Assembly: GCA_016713675.1 (NCBI GenBank)
Contig: JADJOS010000001.1
Coordinates: 682,001 to 746,000 of the forward strand
Direction: 5' to 3'
Length of the DNA stretch: 64,000 bases
From: Acidobacteriota bacterium
Lineage (GTDB): Bacteria; Acidobacteriota; Blastocatellia; Pyrinomonadales; Pyrinomonadaceae
Part shown: in pieces, positions 43,578 through 51,411 of the stretch
Layout of the letters: each line of letters starts with the position of its first letter
Position numbering within the stretch: position 1 is the stretch's first letter
The notes under the pieces: model-generated
The model's database searches: none
What the model was told of the DNA's origin: nothing
What the model saw: only the letters and a program-made list of their open reading frames with translations
Program-made: the position numbers and the translations under genes

Positions 43578-43595
43578 CAAATCGTATACGATTTG
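43578..43595. promoter_or_regulatory. Perfect 18-base palindrome CAAATCGTATACGATTTG
   Basis: This uninterrupted palindrome lies in the 293-base gap between two divergent genes, 180 bases from the sigma-factor ATG and about 97 bases from the membrane-protein start. It has operator size. It overlaps a TTGACG that could act as a -35 element for rightward transcription. Confidence 0.45.
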
Positions 43596-43730
43596 ACGCA
43601 CACGCCGGATCAAGTACGAGACGCATCTGGAATTGGATGAAATGCGAATAGAGAAGTATGCCCGTAAAAACTTGCTCAGATCGCAGTTTTTACTATGGGA
43701 TCAACGCCATTTGTACGGTCGCGAACAGTC

Positions 43731-43746
43731 TGGCACGGCAATTGAA
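43731..43746 (+). promoter_or_regulatory. Sigma-54-like promoter upstream of the ECF sigma gene
   Basis: TGGCACGGCAATTGAA matches the -24/-12 pattern TGGCACG-N4-TTGC(A/T) except that the -12 GC is GA. The GG and GA dinucleotides are 12 bases apart, as required. The predicted start would be near 43757, leaving a short leader that includes the GGGGGGAA ribosome-binding site. The imperfect -12 element makes this tentative. Confidence 0.35.
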
Positions 43747-43774
43747 ATGTATGCTGATCGTGGGGGGAATCACA

Positions 43775-44446
43775 ATGACTACTGAAACATTAACTTACCC
43801 GGTTTTTCATAGCGAGCAAGGTATCGAGTCGGATGTAGTGAAATTCAATTCGAATGTTGCCATCGGCGACATTACGAAGGCCGCTGACCTGGAACTTGCC
43901 AAGGTAGCCGCACGCGGCGACATGGGGGCCTTCGAAGAGATCTATAAACGCCATCATCGGCGCGTCTATTCGATCTGCCTTAGAATGCTGCAGAACGCCT
44001 CTGAGGCCGAAGATCTGACGCAGGATGTATTTATCCAGCTTTATCGCAAGATCGGCAGTTTTCGCGGCGACTCGGCCTTTACGACGTGGCTGCACCGGAT
44101 GACGGTTAACCAGGTACTGATGCACTTCCGTAAGCGAACCGTGAAATACGAAAAGGTCACGGACGAAGGTGAAACTCCGGATCAGGTCGTAACCGGAACG
44201 CTAAATCCGCAGCGGATGCAGATCGTCGATAAGATCGCCCTCGAGAACGCGATCGCTCAACTGCCGGATGGTTACAAGAATGTATTTGTCCTCCACGATG
44301 TCGAAGGGTTTGAGCACGAAGAGGTCGCCAGAATTCTCGGCTGCTCGGTCGGCACATCGAAATCACAGCTTCACAAGGCACGCCTCAAGCTGCAGAAGCT
44401 GCTCAAAAAGAAGGCGAATCCGCGTCTTATCGGTTTGAGCGTCTAG
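43775..44446 (+). CDS. ECF-type RNA polymerase sigma factor
   Basis: This 223-residue sigma-70-family factor has region 2 (MGAFEEIYKRHHRRVYSICLRML, EAEDLTQDVFIQLYRKIGSFRGDSAFTTWLHRMTVNQVL) and region 4 (AIAQLPDGYKNVFVLHDVEGFEHEEVARILGCSVGTSKSQLHKARLKL). About 45 N-terminal residues precede region 2. The ATG is supported by GGGGGGAA eight bases upstream; longer frames to the left lack a ribosome-binding site. No anti-sigma factor gene is adjacent. A strong intrinsic terminator follows. It resembles the RpoE/SigW-like factors that are abundant in Acidobacteria. Confidence 0.93.
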   Translation: MTTETLTYPVFHSEQGIESDVVKFNSNVAIGDITKAADLELAKVAARGDMGAFEEIYKRHHRRVYSICLRMLQNASEAEDLTQDVFIQLYRKIGSFRGDSAFTTWLHRMTVNQVLMHFRKRTVKYEKVTDEGETPDQVVTGTLNPQRMQIVDKIALENAIAQLPDGYKNVFVLHDVEGFEHEEVARILGCSVGTSKSQLHKARLKLQKLLKKKANPRLIGLSV

Positions 44447-44468
44447 TAAAATAGCAATATTAACTATA

Positions 44469-44500
44469 AAGGGCTGCAAAATTTGCAGCCCTTTGTTTAT
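44469..44500 (+). terminator. Intrinsic terminator after the sigma-factor gene
   Basis: A perfect 13-base stem, AAAGGGCTGCAAA with TTTGCAGCCCTTT, around a single A is followed by GTTTATTTATTG. It can also serve the convergent saccharopine-dehydrogenase-like gene. The stem is unusually long and clean. Confidence 0.9.
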
Positions 44501-44527
44501 TTATTGATGTCTTAAAACTTGACGCTT

Positions 44528-45673
44528 CTATAACCACTTTTCGTCGATCACAATATTCCGCCCGGATAGCTCCGCGACAAATTTTTCGGGGTCGATAGCC
44601 TTTTCTTGCGGCGTCGCACCGCGAGATAGAACGTCGCCGCGGGCCATCATCTGAGCGATGATCGAAGCAGGAAAAGCTGTTGTACGCATCATAGCGCTCA
44701 GACCGGTTGCCGGATCGAACTTATCAACTATATCGAAGCGAAGGGTTTTTGACACGTCATTATTGGTGCCGACGAGATCGAGTCGTACCAAAACATAGTC
44801 CGGACCGTCAGCGGGTAAATGCATTTGCAGTAAATTGCCAAAGACCTTCCTCGGCTTCACCTTTTGAAAATCGACCAAGATCTCGTCGCTTGAACAAAGT
44901 CCGAGATCCATCATCGTCTTAAATTTCTCGCTGTGCCCGACGTATCGGATTGTCTTGTAATCGAGTTCGTTGATCTTGCCGAGGAACGAATCGGGTAGCG
45001 TCGAGGTGCCGCCGCTGGTCTGGAAAGCCTCGAGCGGCGGAAAGCCGTCAAACGAAAGTTCTTCGATCTCGGTCATAGAATCGACCTCGGTGATAACGCC
45101 ATTGCGGATCACACGGGCCGACTCAAGATATTCATTTATAAGGCCTTCGACCGAGAAAACGAGCTGATAATTGAGCGGCGGCTGTGGGTCTTGTGGTAAG
45201 CCGCCGACGCGGATATGGATCTCATCTAATTGATCGAAACGGGCAGCACCGTACATTGCCAGTATCGATACCATGCCGGGAGCTAGGCCGCAGTCGGGGA
45301 TGATGTTGATGCCGGCAGCCTTGGCTTCATCGTCAAGGGCAAGTTGTTCGTCGACGATGTAATTATTTCCGCCGAGGTCGCAGAAATTTGTTTGGGTCTC
45401 AATCGCAGCTTTTGAAAGTGCGGCGTTGTACCAGTAATTGACACACGAGATCGCCGAATCGCAGCCGCGCATCAGATCAGCAACGTCCGAAATATTCGAC
45501 GCATCGACATGATGGGCGACAACGCGGTCACTACCGACAGAAGCAGCCACAGCCTCCGCCTTATCAATGTCAAAATCGGCCACCGTGACCGACTCGACTC
45601 CCGGCGAATTGTGGATAAGGTCAAAAACGGCACCGTGTCCCATTCGCCCGGCTCCGAGTACGAGAATTTTCAT
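44528..45673 (-). CDS. Saccharopine dehydrogenase-like oxidoreductase
   Basis: This 381-residue NAD(P)-dependent enzyme belongs to the saccharopine dehydrogenase / carboxynorspermidine synthase superfamily. It has KILVLGAGRMGHGAVFDL at the N-terminus, DSAISCVNYWYNAALSKAAI, NFCDLGGN, and DCGLAPGMVSILAMYGA. The C-terminal domain includes EAFQTSGGTSTLPDSF and MMRTTAFPASIIAQMMARG. It could act in lysine or polyamine metabolism; the substrate is not determinable here. The internal ATG at 45673 starts the Rossmann strand directly. Confidence 0.87.
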   Translation of the reverse strand: MKILVLGAGRMGHGAVFDLIHNSPGVESVTVADFDIDKAEAVAASVGSDRVVAHHVDASNISDVADLMRGCDSAISCVNYWYNAALSKAAIETQTNFCDLGGNNYIVDEQLALDDEAKAAGINIIPDCGLAPGMVSILAMYGAARFDQLDEIHIRVGGLPQDPQPPLNYQLVFSVEGLINEYLESARVIRNGVITEVDSMTEIEELSFDGFPPLEAFQTSGGTSTLPDSFLGKINELDYKTIRYVGHSEKFKTMMDLGLCSSDEILVDFQKVKPRKVFGNLLQMHLPADGPDYVLVRLDLVGTNNDVSKTLRFDIVDKFDPATGLSAMMRTTAFPASIIAQMMARGDVLSRGATPQEKAIDPEKFVAELSGRNIVIDEKWL

Positions 45674-45775
45674 GTTAATAAAATATACTAGGCAATTGGC
45701 CAAAGCCTTCCGGCATACACAATAGGAATCCAGGGCAGTGATTGCATACCGCCAACTGCGCTCTGCCGCTTGACC

Positions 45776-46141
45776 TTACCATTCATCCAGCGGTTCGGGC
45801 TCCTGCGCGGCGATGATGCCGCCGGCGTATTCCCAAACCTTTTTCTTCCAAAGCCTCATTCCGTCGATAAGTTGCAGGGCGGCCTGCGGATGGGCAGCGT
45901 TTCGTTCGAGCCGGATGACCGATGCTACGACGGTTACCTCGTCGTCAGGATTCTCGGTAACGGTAAGTTGGACCTTACCACCGACAAGCGGCAGGTTGCG
46001 CGGCAGATATACAAGCGTACCCTGCGGGCCCACGTTTTAGGTCAGGCCTTCCTGTACGACCTCTTTACCGCTCGCATCTTTCCATCGCAAACGGATAGGA
46101 AATGAGACCATATGCCGTGCCCCGCCGCGTCTTTCATCCAT
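45776..46141 (-). pseudogene. PilZ-domain protein with an in-frame stop codon
   Basis: The frame from ATG 46141 encodes MDERRGGARHMVSFPIRLRW, then SGKEVVQEGLT and a TAA stop (46037-46039, codon 35). It continues in the same frame as NVGPQGTLVYLPRNLPLVGGKV and RLERNAAHPQAALQLIDGM to 45776. Together this is one 121-residue PilZ-like domain of the Acidobacteria type with R-R-x3-R near the start. One substitution in the TAA codon (to AAA, GAA or CAA) would repair it. If real, the stop removes nearly all of the domain; a reinitiating GTG at 46033 would give an 85-residue fragment. c-di-GMP binding is doubtful because the D/NxSxxG motif is absent. Confidence 0.75.
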
Positions 46142-46495
46142 ACATTTGTCCTTCCAAAAAATCGCTGAAAACCAAAGGTGAACCGTCTCGAAATATACGC
46201 CTATGTTGCCCCTAAAGTCTACCAAAATCGAAAAAAATTGACACGCGTAAGCGCCTTACAATTCAGCAATTGCATATAGAATAAGGGCTTGCGGTTTTTG
46301 GCGGGGTGGACAAGATTGTGCGAGGATGCTAACATACCAATATGTTTCGGCATTGTAGGAAACTACGGAGCACGAGAACAGGTGGAAATAAGTCCGCCGA
46401 AACAGTCTTCGTTGCGTGGCGATAGTGGCTGATGACCCAAATCTCAGACACTATTTTTGCGTTTAGACGAGGTACGATTTACCGGAGAATTAAGA
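46142..46495. other. Gene-free leader region upstream of a 3D-domain gene
   Basis: No gene was found in these 354 bases. A TTGACA (46238-46243) and a short inverted repeat GTAAG-CGC-CTTAC (46247-46259) suggest a promoter more than 230 bases upstream of the next ATG. That would leave a long untranslated leader with GC-rich segments that could fold. I compared it by eye with common riboswitch signatures and recognised none. Confidence 0.4.
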
Positions 46496-46993
46496 ATGAA
46501 AAATCTCGTTAGAGGAGGCGCGATCCTGTCAATGTTGACTCTGTTCGTCGTATTTATGTACGCACAGGCCCCGACAGAATCCACTCTCGCTATAGCGAAT
46601 GATTCGCAAGCTAAAATTGAAACTACTATTACTGAAACTATCGTAGAAACGGCACAGCAGCAGGACGAAAAGAAGAAGCTGGTCAAGAAGACAGTTTCGA
46701 CAAAAGCGACGGGTGCCGGAGCTAGCCGCGGAGCATTTTCCGCAACTGCATATTGCTTTTCGGGCCGCACGGCAATGGGACATCCCGTCCGCCGCGGTTT
46801 GATCGCAGCCGATCCCAGGGTGTTAAAGCTCGGTTCGCGTGTATATGTCAGTGCAGGTGCCTGGAGCGGGACGTATCTCGTGTCAGATACAGGCGGTGCC
46901 ATTAAAGGCAAAAAGATCGACATCTGGGTTCCCGGTTGCGGTGAAGCCAGAAAATTTGGCCGACGATCTGTTCAAATCTTTTCAGCTCAATAA
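46496..46993 (+). CDS. Exported 3D-domain protein (RpfB/YuiC-like)
   Basis: This 165-residue protein has a signal segment (KNLVRGGAILSMLTLFVVFMYAQA), a Thr/Glu/Lys-rich linker and a C-terminal 3D domain: SATAYCFSGRTAMGHPVRRG, LIAADPRVLKLGSRVYV and YLVSDTGGAIKGKKIDIWVP, with the conserved Asp residues. Related domains act as stationary-phase muralytic enzymes, so peptidoglycan cleavage is plausible. The ATG is preceded by CCGGAGAAT. A clear intrinsic terminator follows. It is a second 3D-domain protein in the window besides that at 39451. Confidence 0.9.
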   Translation: MKNLVRGGAILSMLTLFVVFMYAQAPTESTLAIANDSQAKIETTITETIVETAQQQDEKKKLVKKTVSTKATGAGASRGAFSATAYCFSGRTAMGHPVRRGLIAADPRVLKLGSRVYVSAGAWSGTYLVSDTGGAIKGKKIDIWVPGCGEARKFGRRSVQIFSAQ

Positions 46994-47024
46994 TTAACAC
47001 AATAATTTAATAAAATGATAATTG

Positions 47025-47054
47025 GCCGTTCCATCATGATGGAGCGGCTTTTTT
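47025..47054 (+). terminator. Intrinsic terminator
   Basis: The hairpin GCCGTTCCATCATGATGGAGCGGC has a 12-base stem with one T-G wobble and is followed by six T residues (47049-47054). It lies just after the 3D-domain gene and before the convergent membrane-protein gene. Confidence 0.88.
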
Positions 47055-47106
47055 GGGGTCCTTGGTGACGGATCTTGCTCGATTCGATGGTAAGAACTTC
47101 GATCGC

Positions 47107-47556
47107 TCATCTTTTAAAACTCGCCGCGTGGATGTCGCGGCGACGAGGGAAATGCAGCAGGGTGCCGATAATTCCGAGAACCGACAGAACGAAAAAGTAC
47201 TGAAATTCAAAGGCAAATGCGACCAGCAGGCCAAAGAGCGAACTGAGCTCGCAAAATGCACAACCGAAGATCATCGCCGTCTGAACAAGGCCGACATTGC
47301 CAGTCGCGATCGCCTGTCCGGTAAATCGCTGTCGAAGTGTGAACGATACGATAAACATTACCAGCGACAAGACGCCTATTGTTCCAATCTCAACCGCAAA
47401 ATCTCCAAACAGCGGCCTACTTACTTTAAACCGAAAAAGCTCCGGCTTGGCGAAAAATACAATAACCGGAAAAAATATCTGCGACATCACGAGTGCCGCC
47501 CAGATCGTCATCATTGTCTTGAATGCCGCTTCGGGATTGGTATTTTCGTTTTGCAT
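47107..47556 (-). CDS. Four-helix membrane protein, unknown
   Basis: This 149-residue protein has four hydrophobic segments (about residues 18-37, 55-73, 93-112 and 114-132) and short basic ends (FPRRRDIHAASFKR). No family is recognised. The ATG at 47556 (MQNENTNPEAAFK) is preferred over an upstream one giving MFRGKIFAM. It lies downstream of the ABC exporter gene on the same strand, 47 bases from its stop, so the two may be separate transcripts. Confidence 0.7.
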   Translation of the reverse strand: MQNENTNPEAAFKTMMTIWAALVMSQIFFPVIVFFAKPELFRFKVSRPLFGDFAVEIGTIGVLSLVMFIVSFTLRQRFTGQAIATGNVGLVQTAMIFGCAFCELSSLFGLLVAFAFEFQYFFVLSVLGIIGTLLHFPRRRDIHAASFKR

Positions 47557-47603
47557 TGCGAAGATTTTACCGCGAAACATCCCAAAAGCACGAAATTTTT
47601 TCG

Positions 47604-49394
47604 CTATTCCGTCGCGTCGAGTTCTTCTTCGAGGAGTTGGCGTTCGTAGAGGTCGGCGTATTCGCCATCGAAGGCGAGGAGTTCGTCGTGTGTGCCGCGT
47701 TCTATTATTCTACCGCCGGCGAGAACACAGATGAGGTCTGCGTCACGAATGGTCGAGACTCGGTGCGAGACAATGAGCGTCGTGCGACCCGAGCGGACAC
47801 TGCGGAGGTTTTTGAGGATCGTCTCTTCCGTATAAGTATCGACTGCAGAGAGCGAATCGTCGAGGATCAATATTCGCGGATCCCGAATTATAGCTCGTGC
47901 GATAGCGGTGCGCTGTTTTTGGCCGCCTGAGAGCGTAATACCGCGTTCGCCGACGAGTTGTTCGTAGCCGCCCGGAAATTCGTTAATGTCATCGGCAAGG
48001 CCGGCAATCTTGGCCGCGTTCTCGACGCTCGATTGAGAATTGAGAGTTGAGGATTGGGAATCGGAGTCAGTATTCTCAATTTTCCATTCGTTACTCTGCA
48101 TTCCAAACGCGATATTGGCAGCTAGCGTGTCGCTGAAAAGGAATGTTTCCTGTGGAACGAAGCCGATGGCTTTTCTCAGTTGTATGATCGGATACTCGCG
48201 AACACTCCGACCGTCGATAAGGACACTGCCATCGGAGGTGTCGAGCAGTCGGGGAATAAGACTTACCAACGTCGATTTACCGCTGCCGGTCTTGCCCACG
48301 AGTGCGACCGTCTTGCCTTGTTCGATCTTTAGATCGATGTTTTGCAGGACCGGCTTGCCGTTGTAGGAGAGGTTCAGATCGCGAAATTCAATATCACCTT
48401 TGATCGGCGTTTGTTCCCGCACATGATCGGCGTCGCGTATGCCGGGTTCGGCTTCGAGGATAGCGTTGAAGCGTTTCAAAGAAGCAGTGCCACGTTGCCA
48501 CAAATTGACGACATAGCCGAGAGCGATAAGATACCAGATCATCCGCTGAAGATAGAGCATAAAAGCTGTAAAATCACCGGCAGATATCTCGCCGCGAACA
48601 GCCATCGGCACGCCAACGGCAACGATGATCACAAAGCCCAAGCCTATAAAAAAGAAGAGCAGCGGACGCATCGCAGCGGCGTATTTTACTAGCTTGAGAT
48701 TTTGGCTTGCATATTCGCGGTTGAGAGTTTGAAATTGTTCGATCTCAGATTCTTCGCGGGCGTAAGCACGGATCACGCGGACGCCCGTCAGGTTTTCCTG
48801 TGTTCTCGCAGTAATGTCGCTAAAAAATCCTTGGATCTTTTCGAATCGAGTGTGGATCTGAGCTCCAAGATACTTTACTGTCAGGCTCACCAGCGGCATC
48901 GGGATAAGTAGCAGCAAAGTGAGCTTGACCGATATATTGAGCATTATCGGCAAGCTTATGCACAGTGCAAAAATGGCCTGAAAGCTATACAAGATCATCG
49001 GTCCGACGATCTGTCGAATGGCGGCCAGGTCGTTGGTCGCACGAGCCATGAGGTCGCCGACGCGGTTTGACTGGAAATATTCGAGAGGCTGATCGACAAG
49101 CGAAGCATAAAAATCGCGGCGCATGTCGAATTCAATATGCCTTGAGGTGTTGATAAGCAACCGCCGCTGCAAAAATAGAAATACGCCGCTAATCAGATTG
49201 ATACCTAGGATAACAAGGGGATAATAGATAATCTTGTCGCGTGTCACGCCTTGACCGAGATCGTCAACTGCCTGCCCGACCATATATGGAACAAACAGCC
49301 CAAAAGCCATTGAGCACAAAATGAAAAAAATGCCGAGAATGATAAGCCATTTGTATGGACTGAAATAGACGGCAAATTTGCGAAGTTGTTCCAT
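47604..49394 (-). CDS. ABC-type exporter, fused permease-ATPase (MsbA/MDR-like)
   Basis: This 596-residue half-transporter has six N-terminal helices (about residues 15-300). Its ATPase domain has Walker A GKTVALVGKTGSGKST, Q-loop IGFVPQETFLFSD, signature LSGGQKQRTAIARA, Walker B ILILDDSLSAVD and the H-loop IVSHRVST. Substrate is lipid or drug-like by family. An insertion of about 20 residues (KIENTDSDSQSSTLNSQSS) between Q-loop and signature is encoded by repeat DNA. A short PilZ-free region separates its start from the thioesterase gene. Both catalytic motifs are intact. Confidence 0.95.
   Translation of the reverse strand: MEQLRKFAVYFSPYKWLIILGIFFILCSMAFGLFVPYMVGQAVDDLGQGVTRDKIIYYPLVILGINLISGVFLFLQRRLLINTSRHIEFDMRRDFYASLVDQPLEYFQSNRVGDLMARATNDLAAIRQIVGPMILYSFQAIFALCISLPIMLNISVKLTLLLLIPMPLVSLTVKYLGAQIHTRFEKIQGFFSDITARTQENLTGVRVIRAYAREESEIEQFQTLNREYASQNLKLVKYAAAMRPLLFFFIGLGFVIIVAVGVPMAVRGEISAGDFTAFMLYLQRMIWYLIALGYVVNLWQRGTASLKRFNAILEAEPGIRDADHVREQTPIKGDIEFRDLNLSYNGKPVLQNIDLKIEQGKTVALVGKTGSGKSTLVSLIPRLLDTSDGSVLIDGRSVREYPIIQLRKAIGFVPQETFLFSDTLAANIAFGMQSNEWKIENTDSDSQSSTLNSQSSVENAAKIAGLADDINEFPGGYEQLVGERGITLSGGQKQRTAIARAIIRDPRILILDDSLSAVDTYTEETILKNLRSVRSGRTTLIVSHRVSTIRDADLICVLAGGRIIERGTHDELLAFDGEYADLYERQLLEEELDATE
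48032..48080. repeat. Hairpin repeat inserted in frame in the ABC exporter gene
   Basis: Perfect 9-base inverted repeats ATTGAGAAT (48032-48040) and ATTCTCAAT (48072-48080) enclose a series of degenerate 7-base units (TTGAGAA, TTGAGAG, TTGAGGA, TTGGGAA, TCGGAGT). The element lies in the coding sequence and keeps the frame, adding about 20 residues between the Q-loop and the ABC signature. Confidence 0.8.
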
Positions 49395-49500
49395 TCTATT
49401 AGTCGATGAAGCAAGGATAGTCTAGGAGGTCTGGGAATTTTGAGAAGAGTGAATCTTCTTTAATAGGCTTCCCCGACTGACCGAACTTCCAAGACTTCGC

Positions 49501-49932
49501 CTATACTCTTGTGTACGTCGAGAGTCCCGTAGCAATGTGTTTGCCGTGTTCGTTCACGACGTCGGCGGAGACGGTGAAAATGCGTTTGCCGGCACGCACA
49601 ACATTGGCAGTGCAGGTGAATGTACCGGTCAGATGCGGACGTAGGTAGTGTATCGTGAGGTCAATAGTGGCCGTCGCCTCGGTCATTGGGATTCGCGTCC
49701 GTACCGCAAATGCCATCGCCGTGTCGATCAATGTTGCGGTCACGCCGCCGTGCAAAACACCGCTCGGCTGCCGCAGATCGTCACGCATCTCGATACTGAT
49801 AACAGCCTTGTCGATCTCGAGTTCGACGAGTTCCATTCCAATAAGTTTTGAAAACGGCAAACTATGCAGTGCGTTTGCCGCAAAGGCCCGCTGCTCGTCA
49901 GTGATCTCGTGTCTCGTTTCCTTATCGCTCAT
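49501..49932 (-). CDS. PaaI-family hotdog thioesterase
   Basis: This 143-residue acyl-CoA thioesterase has the hotdog-fold signature PSGVLHGGVTATLIDTAMAFAV, with the HGG motif and catalytic Asp of the PaaI type, and ATIDLTIHYLRPHLTGTFTCTA. The substrate is not readable. Its ATG shares a base with the stop of the upstream lipoprotein gene (TAATG), so the two may be coupled although their roles appear unrelated. Confidence 0.92.
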   Translation of the reverse strand: MSDKETRHEITDEQRAFAANALHSLPFSKLIGMELVELEIDKAVISIEMRDDLRQPSGVLHGGVTATLIDTAMAFAVRTRIPMTEATATIDLTIHYLRPHLTGTFTCTANVVRAGKRIFTVSADVVNEHGKHIATGLSTYTRV

Positions 49933-50633
49933 TAATTGGTCTTTGGAGTTCCGCTAAGTGTTTTTTTCATCAATTCCAAATCAACCTGTTTGAAACCGGC
50001 CGGAATTGTAAGCAGCTTTTCGTCCACGTCGGTCTTGATCCCATTTAACGTTACAGTCATTTCAAGAATGCGGTTGGCACCATCGACCGTGTAAATCTCT
50101 TTCTTAACCGGAAAACCGGCATTTTCATCGAAGCTTATTATCGCCTCCTTTCCTTTGTCGATATCGGAGGTCACTTTGTATTTGGTAATGCCGTTGTCGG
50201 TCGTTTGCTTTTCGAATATGCCTTTGGTCTGGTTGTTGAGCATGCCTCGGGTGATCTCGTTGATCATATTTTCGCGTTCGTCAAACCCGTGGCTGGAGCC
50301 ATAGACGGCGTAAGTCTTGTTTACGAATGCGATCACGTAATCCTTATCTGTGTGCAGGCTCGTGACCTGATTCACCTCTCCATATGCCGAATCGATCCGC
50401 CACTTTTCACCGCTGCGGATGGCGAAGAATTTCTCGGTTCCTGTCGGCGATGTTTGCCAGATCTCAAACTGATATTTCTCCGGCTCTTTGTTCGAATAAG
50501 GCGGTTCGGTCTTTGACGCTTCGACTAACTGCGTGTTTGACATCTCGCCCGTCGAGACAGTTTTGCAGGCTTGAGCAACGAGCATTGCGAATGCTGCGAC
50601 GAGGAAATATTTTGCAAATTTTGAAAGGTACAT
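49932..50633 (-). CDS. Outer-membrane-type lipoprotein, LolA/LppX-like fold, copy A
   Basis: This 233-residue lipoprotein has a type II signal peptide ending in a lipobox (VAQAC, Cys23). The mature part has EPPYSNKEPEKYQFEIWQT, KFFAIRSGEKWRIDS, and KEAIISFDENAGFPVKKEIY. The pattern of paired beta strands ending in an IPAGFK segment is reminiscent of LolA- or DUF4412-type proteins that bind lipids. It is paralogous to the next gene upstream (EPPYSNKEPEKYQ versus EFPFSTKEPETYQ). Confidence 0.82.
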   Translation of the reverse strand: MYLSKFAKYFLVAAFAMLVAQACKTVSTGEMSNTQLVEASKTEPPYSNKEPEKYQFEIWQTSPTGTEKFFAIRSGEKWRIDSAYGEVNQVTSLHTDKDYVIAFVNKTYAVYGSSHGFDERENMINEITRGMLNNQTKGIFEKQTTDNGITKYKVTSDIDKGKEAIISFDENAGFPVKKEIYTVDGANRILEMTVTLNGIKTDVDEKLLTIPAGFKQVDLELMKKTLSGTPKTN

Positions 50634-50686
50634 TTTTTTGATTTTATCACGGCGGCGGCAGAACGGAATTTTGCCGTTGCCGGAAA

Positions 50687-51385
50687 TTATTTGTCTGCCT
50701 TCGGTGTCGGTGTACGAAACTCGCTCTTACCGACCTTTCTGAGGCCTGCCGGAAGCCTAAAAATATCTTCGTCTACGTCCAGCTTGAGGTTGCGTATCTC
50801 GAAGATCAAATTTGGGGCTGGCTCCGAGCCCTCGACCATTGAAGCGATAAATTCCTGACGCACCATGAGACCGCTAGCCTTATCAACAGAAACGAGTATT
50901 TCGCCTTTCGACGTGTCTGTGTTCTTGACCCGATATCTCGTGATGCTGCCGTCGTGACCGGTTTCTTCGAACGCGGTGTACTCTTTACCCGCAAAAAATC
51001 CGTTTGTAGCATCAAATACCGGCACCGAATTGAGGGCACCCGAAGCGATCGATTCCTCGGTGTATATCTTTCGTGCGGGATCGATGTTGTATATTTTGTC
51101 TGTAACGATCTGCGTCGAAGATATGTCACTTCCCTCAAAAAGATCGATTCGCGAGCTATCTCCCTTTCTTGCTCGAAAGAAATGTTCTTCCGTTGTGCCG
51201 ATTGTCACCACAAAATCGCCCTGATAAGTTTCGGGCTCTTTGGTCGAGAATGGGAATTCGCTCTTTATTTCACTAGCAATAGGTGTGTTTGAATTTGAAT
51301 TCGCGGGAATTCCGCTACACGCCTGGAATATCGGAACTATCAAGATCAAAAGGAGGAAATGTCGGTGCAGATTTGACAAAAACAT
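50687..51385 (-). CDS. Outer-membrane-type lipoprotein, copy B
   Basis: This 232-residue lipoprotein has a lipobox (IFQAC, Cys23) and resembles its downstream neighbour over the whole length: EFPFSTKEPETYQGDFVV, HFFRARKGDSSRIDLFEG, KGEILVSVDKASGLMVRQEF and the IFRLPAGLRKV end. The tandem copies suggest a duplication. Function is unknown; a lipid- or ligand-carrying periplasmic-face role fits the fold pattern. It is divergent from the SGNH hydrolase gene, their starts being about 26 bases apart. Confidence 0.82.
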   Translation of the reverse strand: MFLSNLHRHFLLLILIVPIFQACSGIPANSNSNTPIASEIKSEFPFSTKEPETYQGDFVVTIGTTEEHFFRARKGDSSRIDLFEGSDISSTQIVTDKIYNIDPARKIYTEESIASGALNSVPVFDATNGFFAGKEYTAFEETGHDGSITRYRVKNTDTSKGEILVSVDKASGLMVRQEFIASMVEGSEPAPNLIFEIRNLKLDVDEDIFRLPAGLRKVGKSEFRTPTPKADK

Positions 51386-51411
51386 TGGAGTCTTTAAATT
51401 TTAACATAACG

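Noticed and set aside
46238..46495. ydaO-type c-di-AMP riboswitch
   Set aside because: Considered because of the downstream 3D-domain gene, but the conserved GGGG...GAAUC and CGUCAGCUAACCUCG-like blocks were not found by eye.
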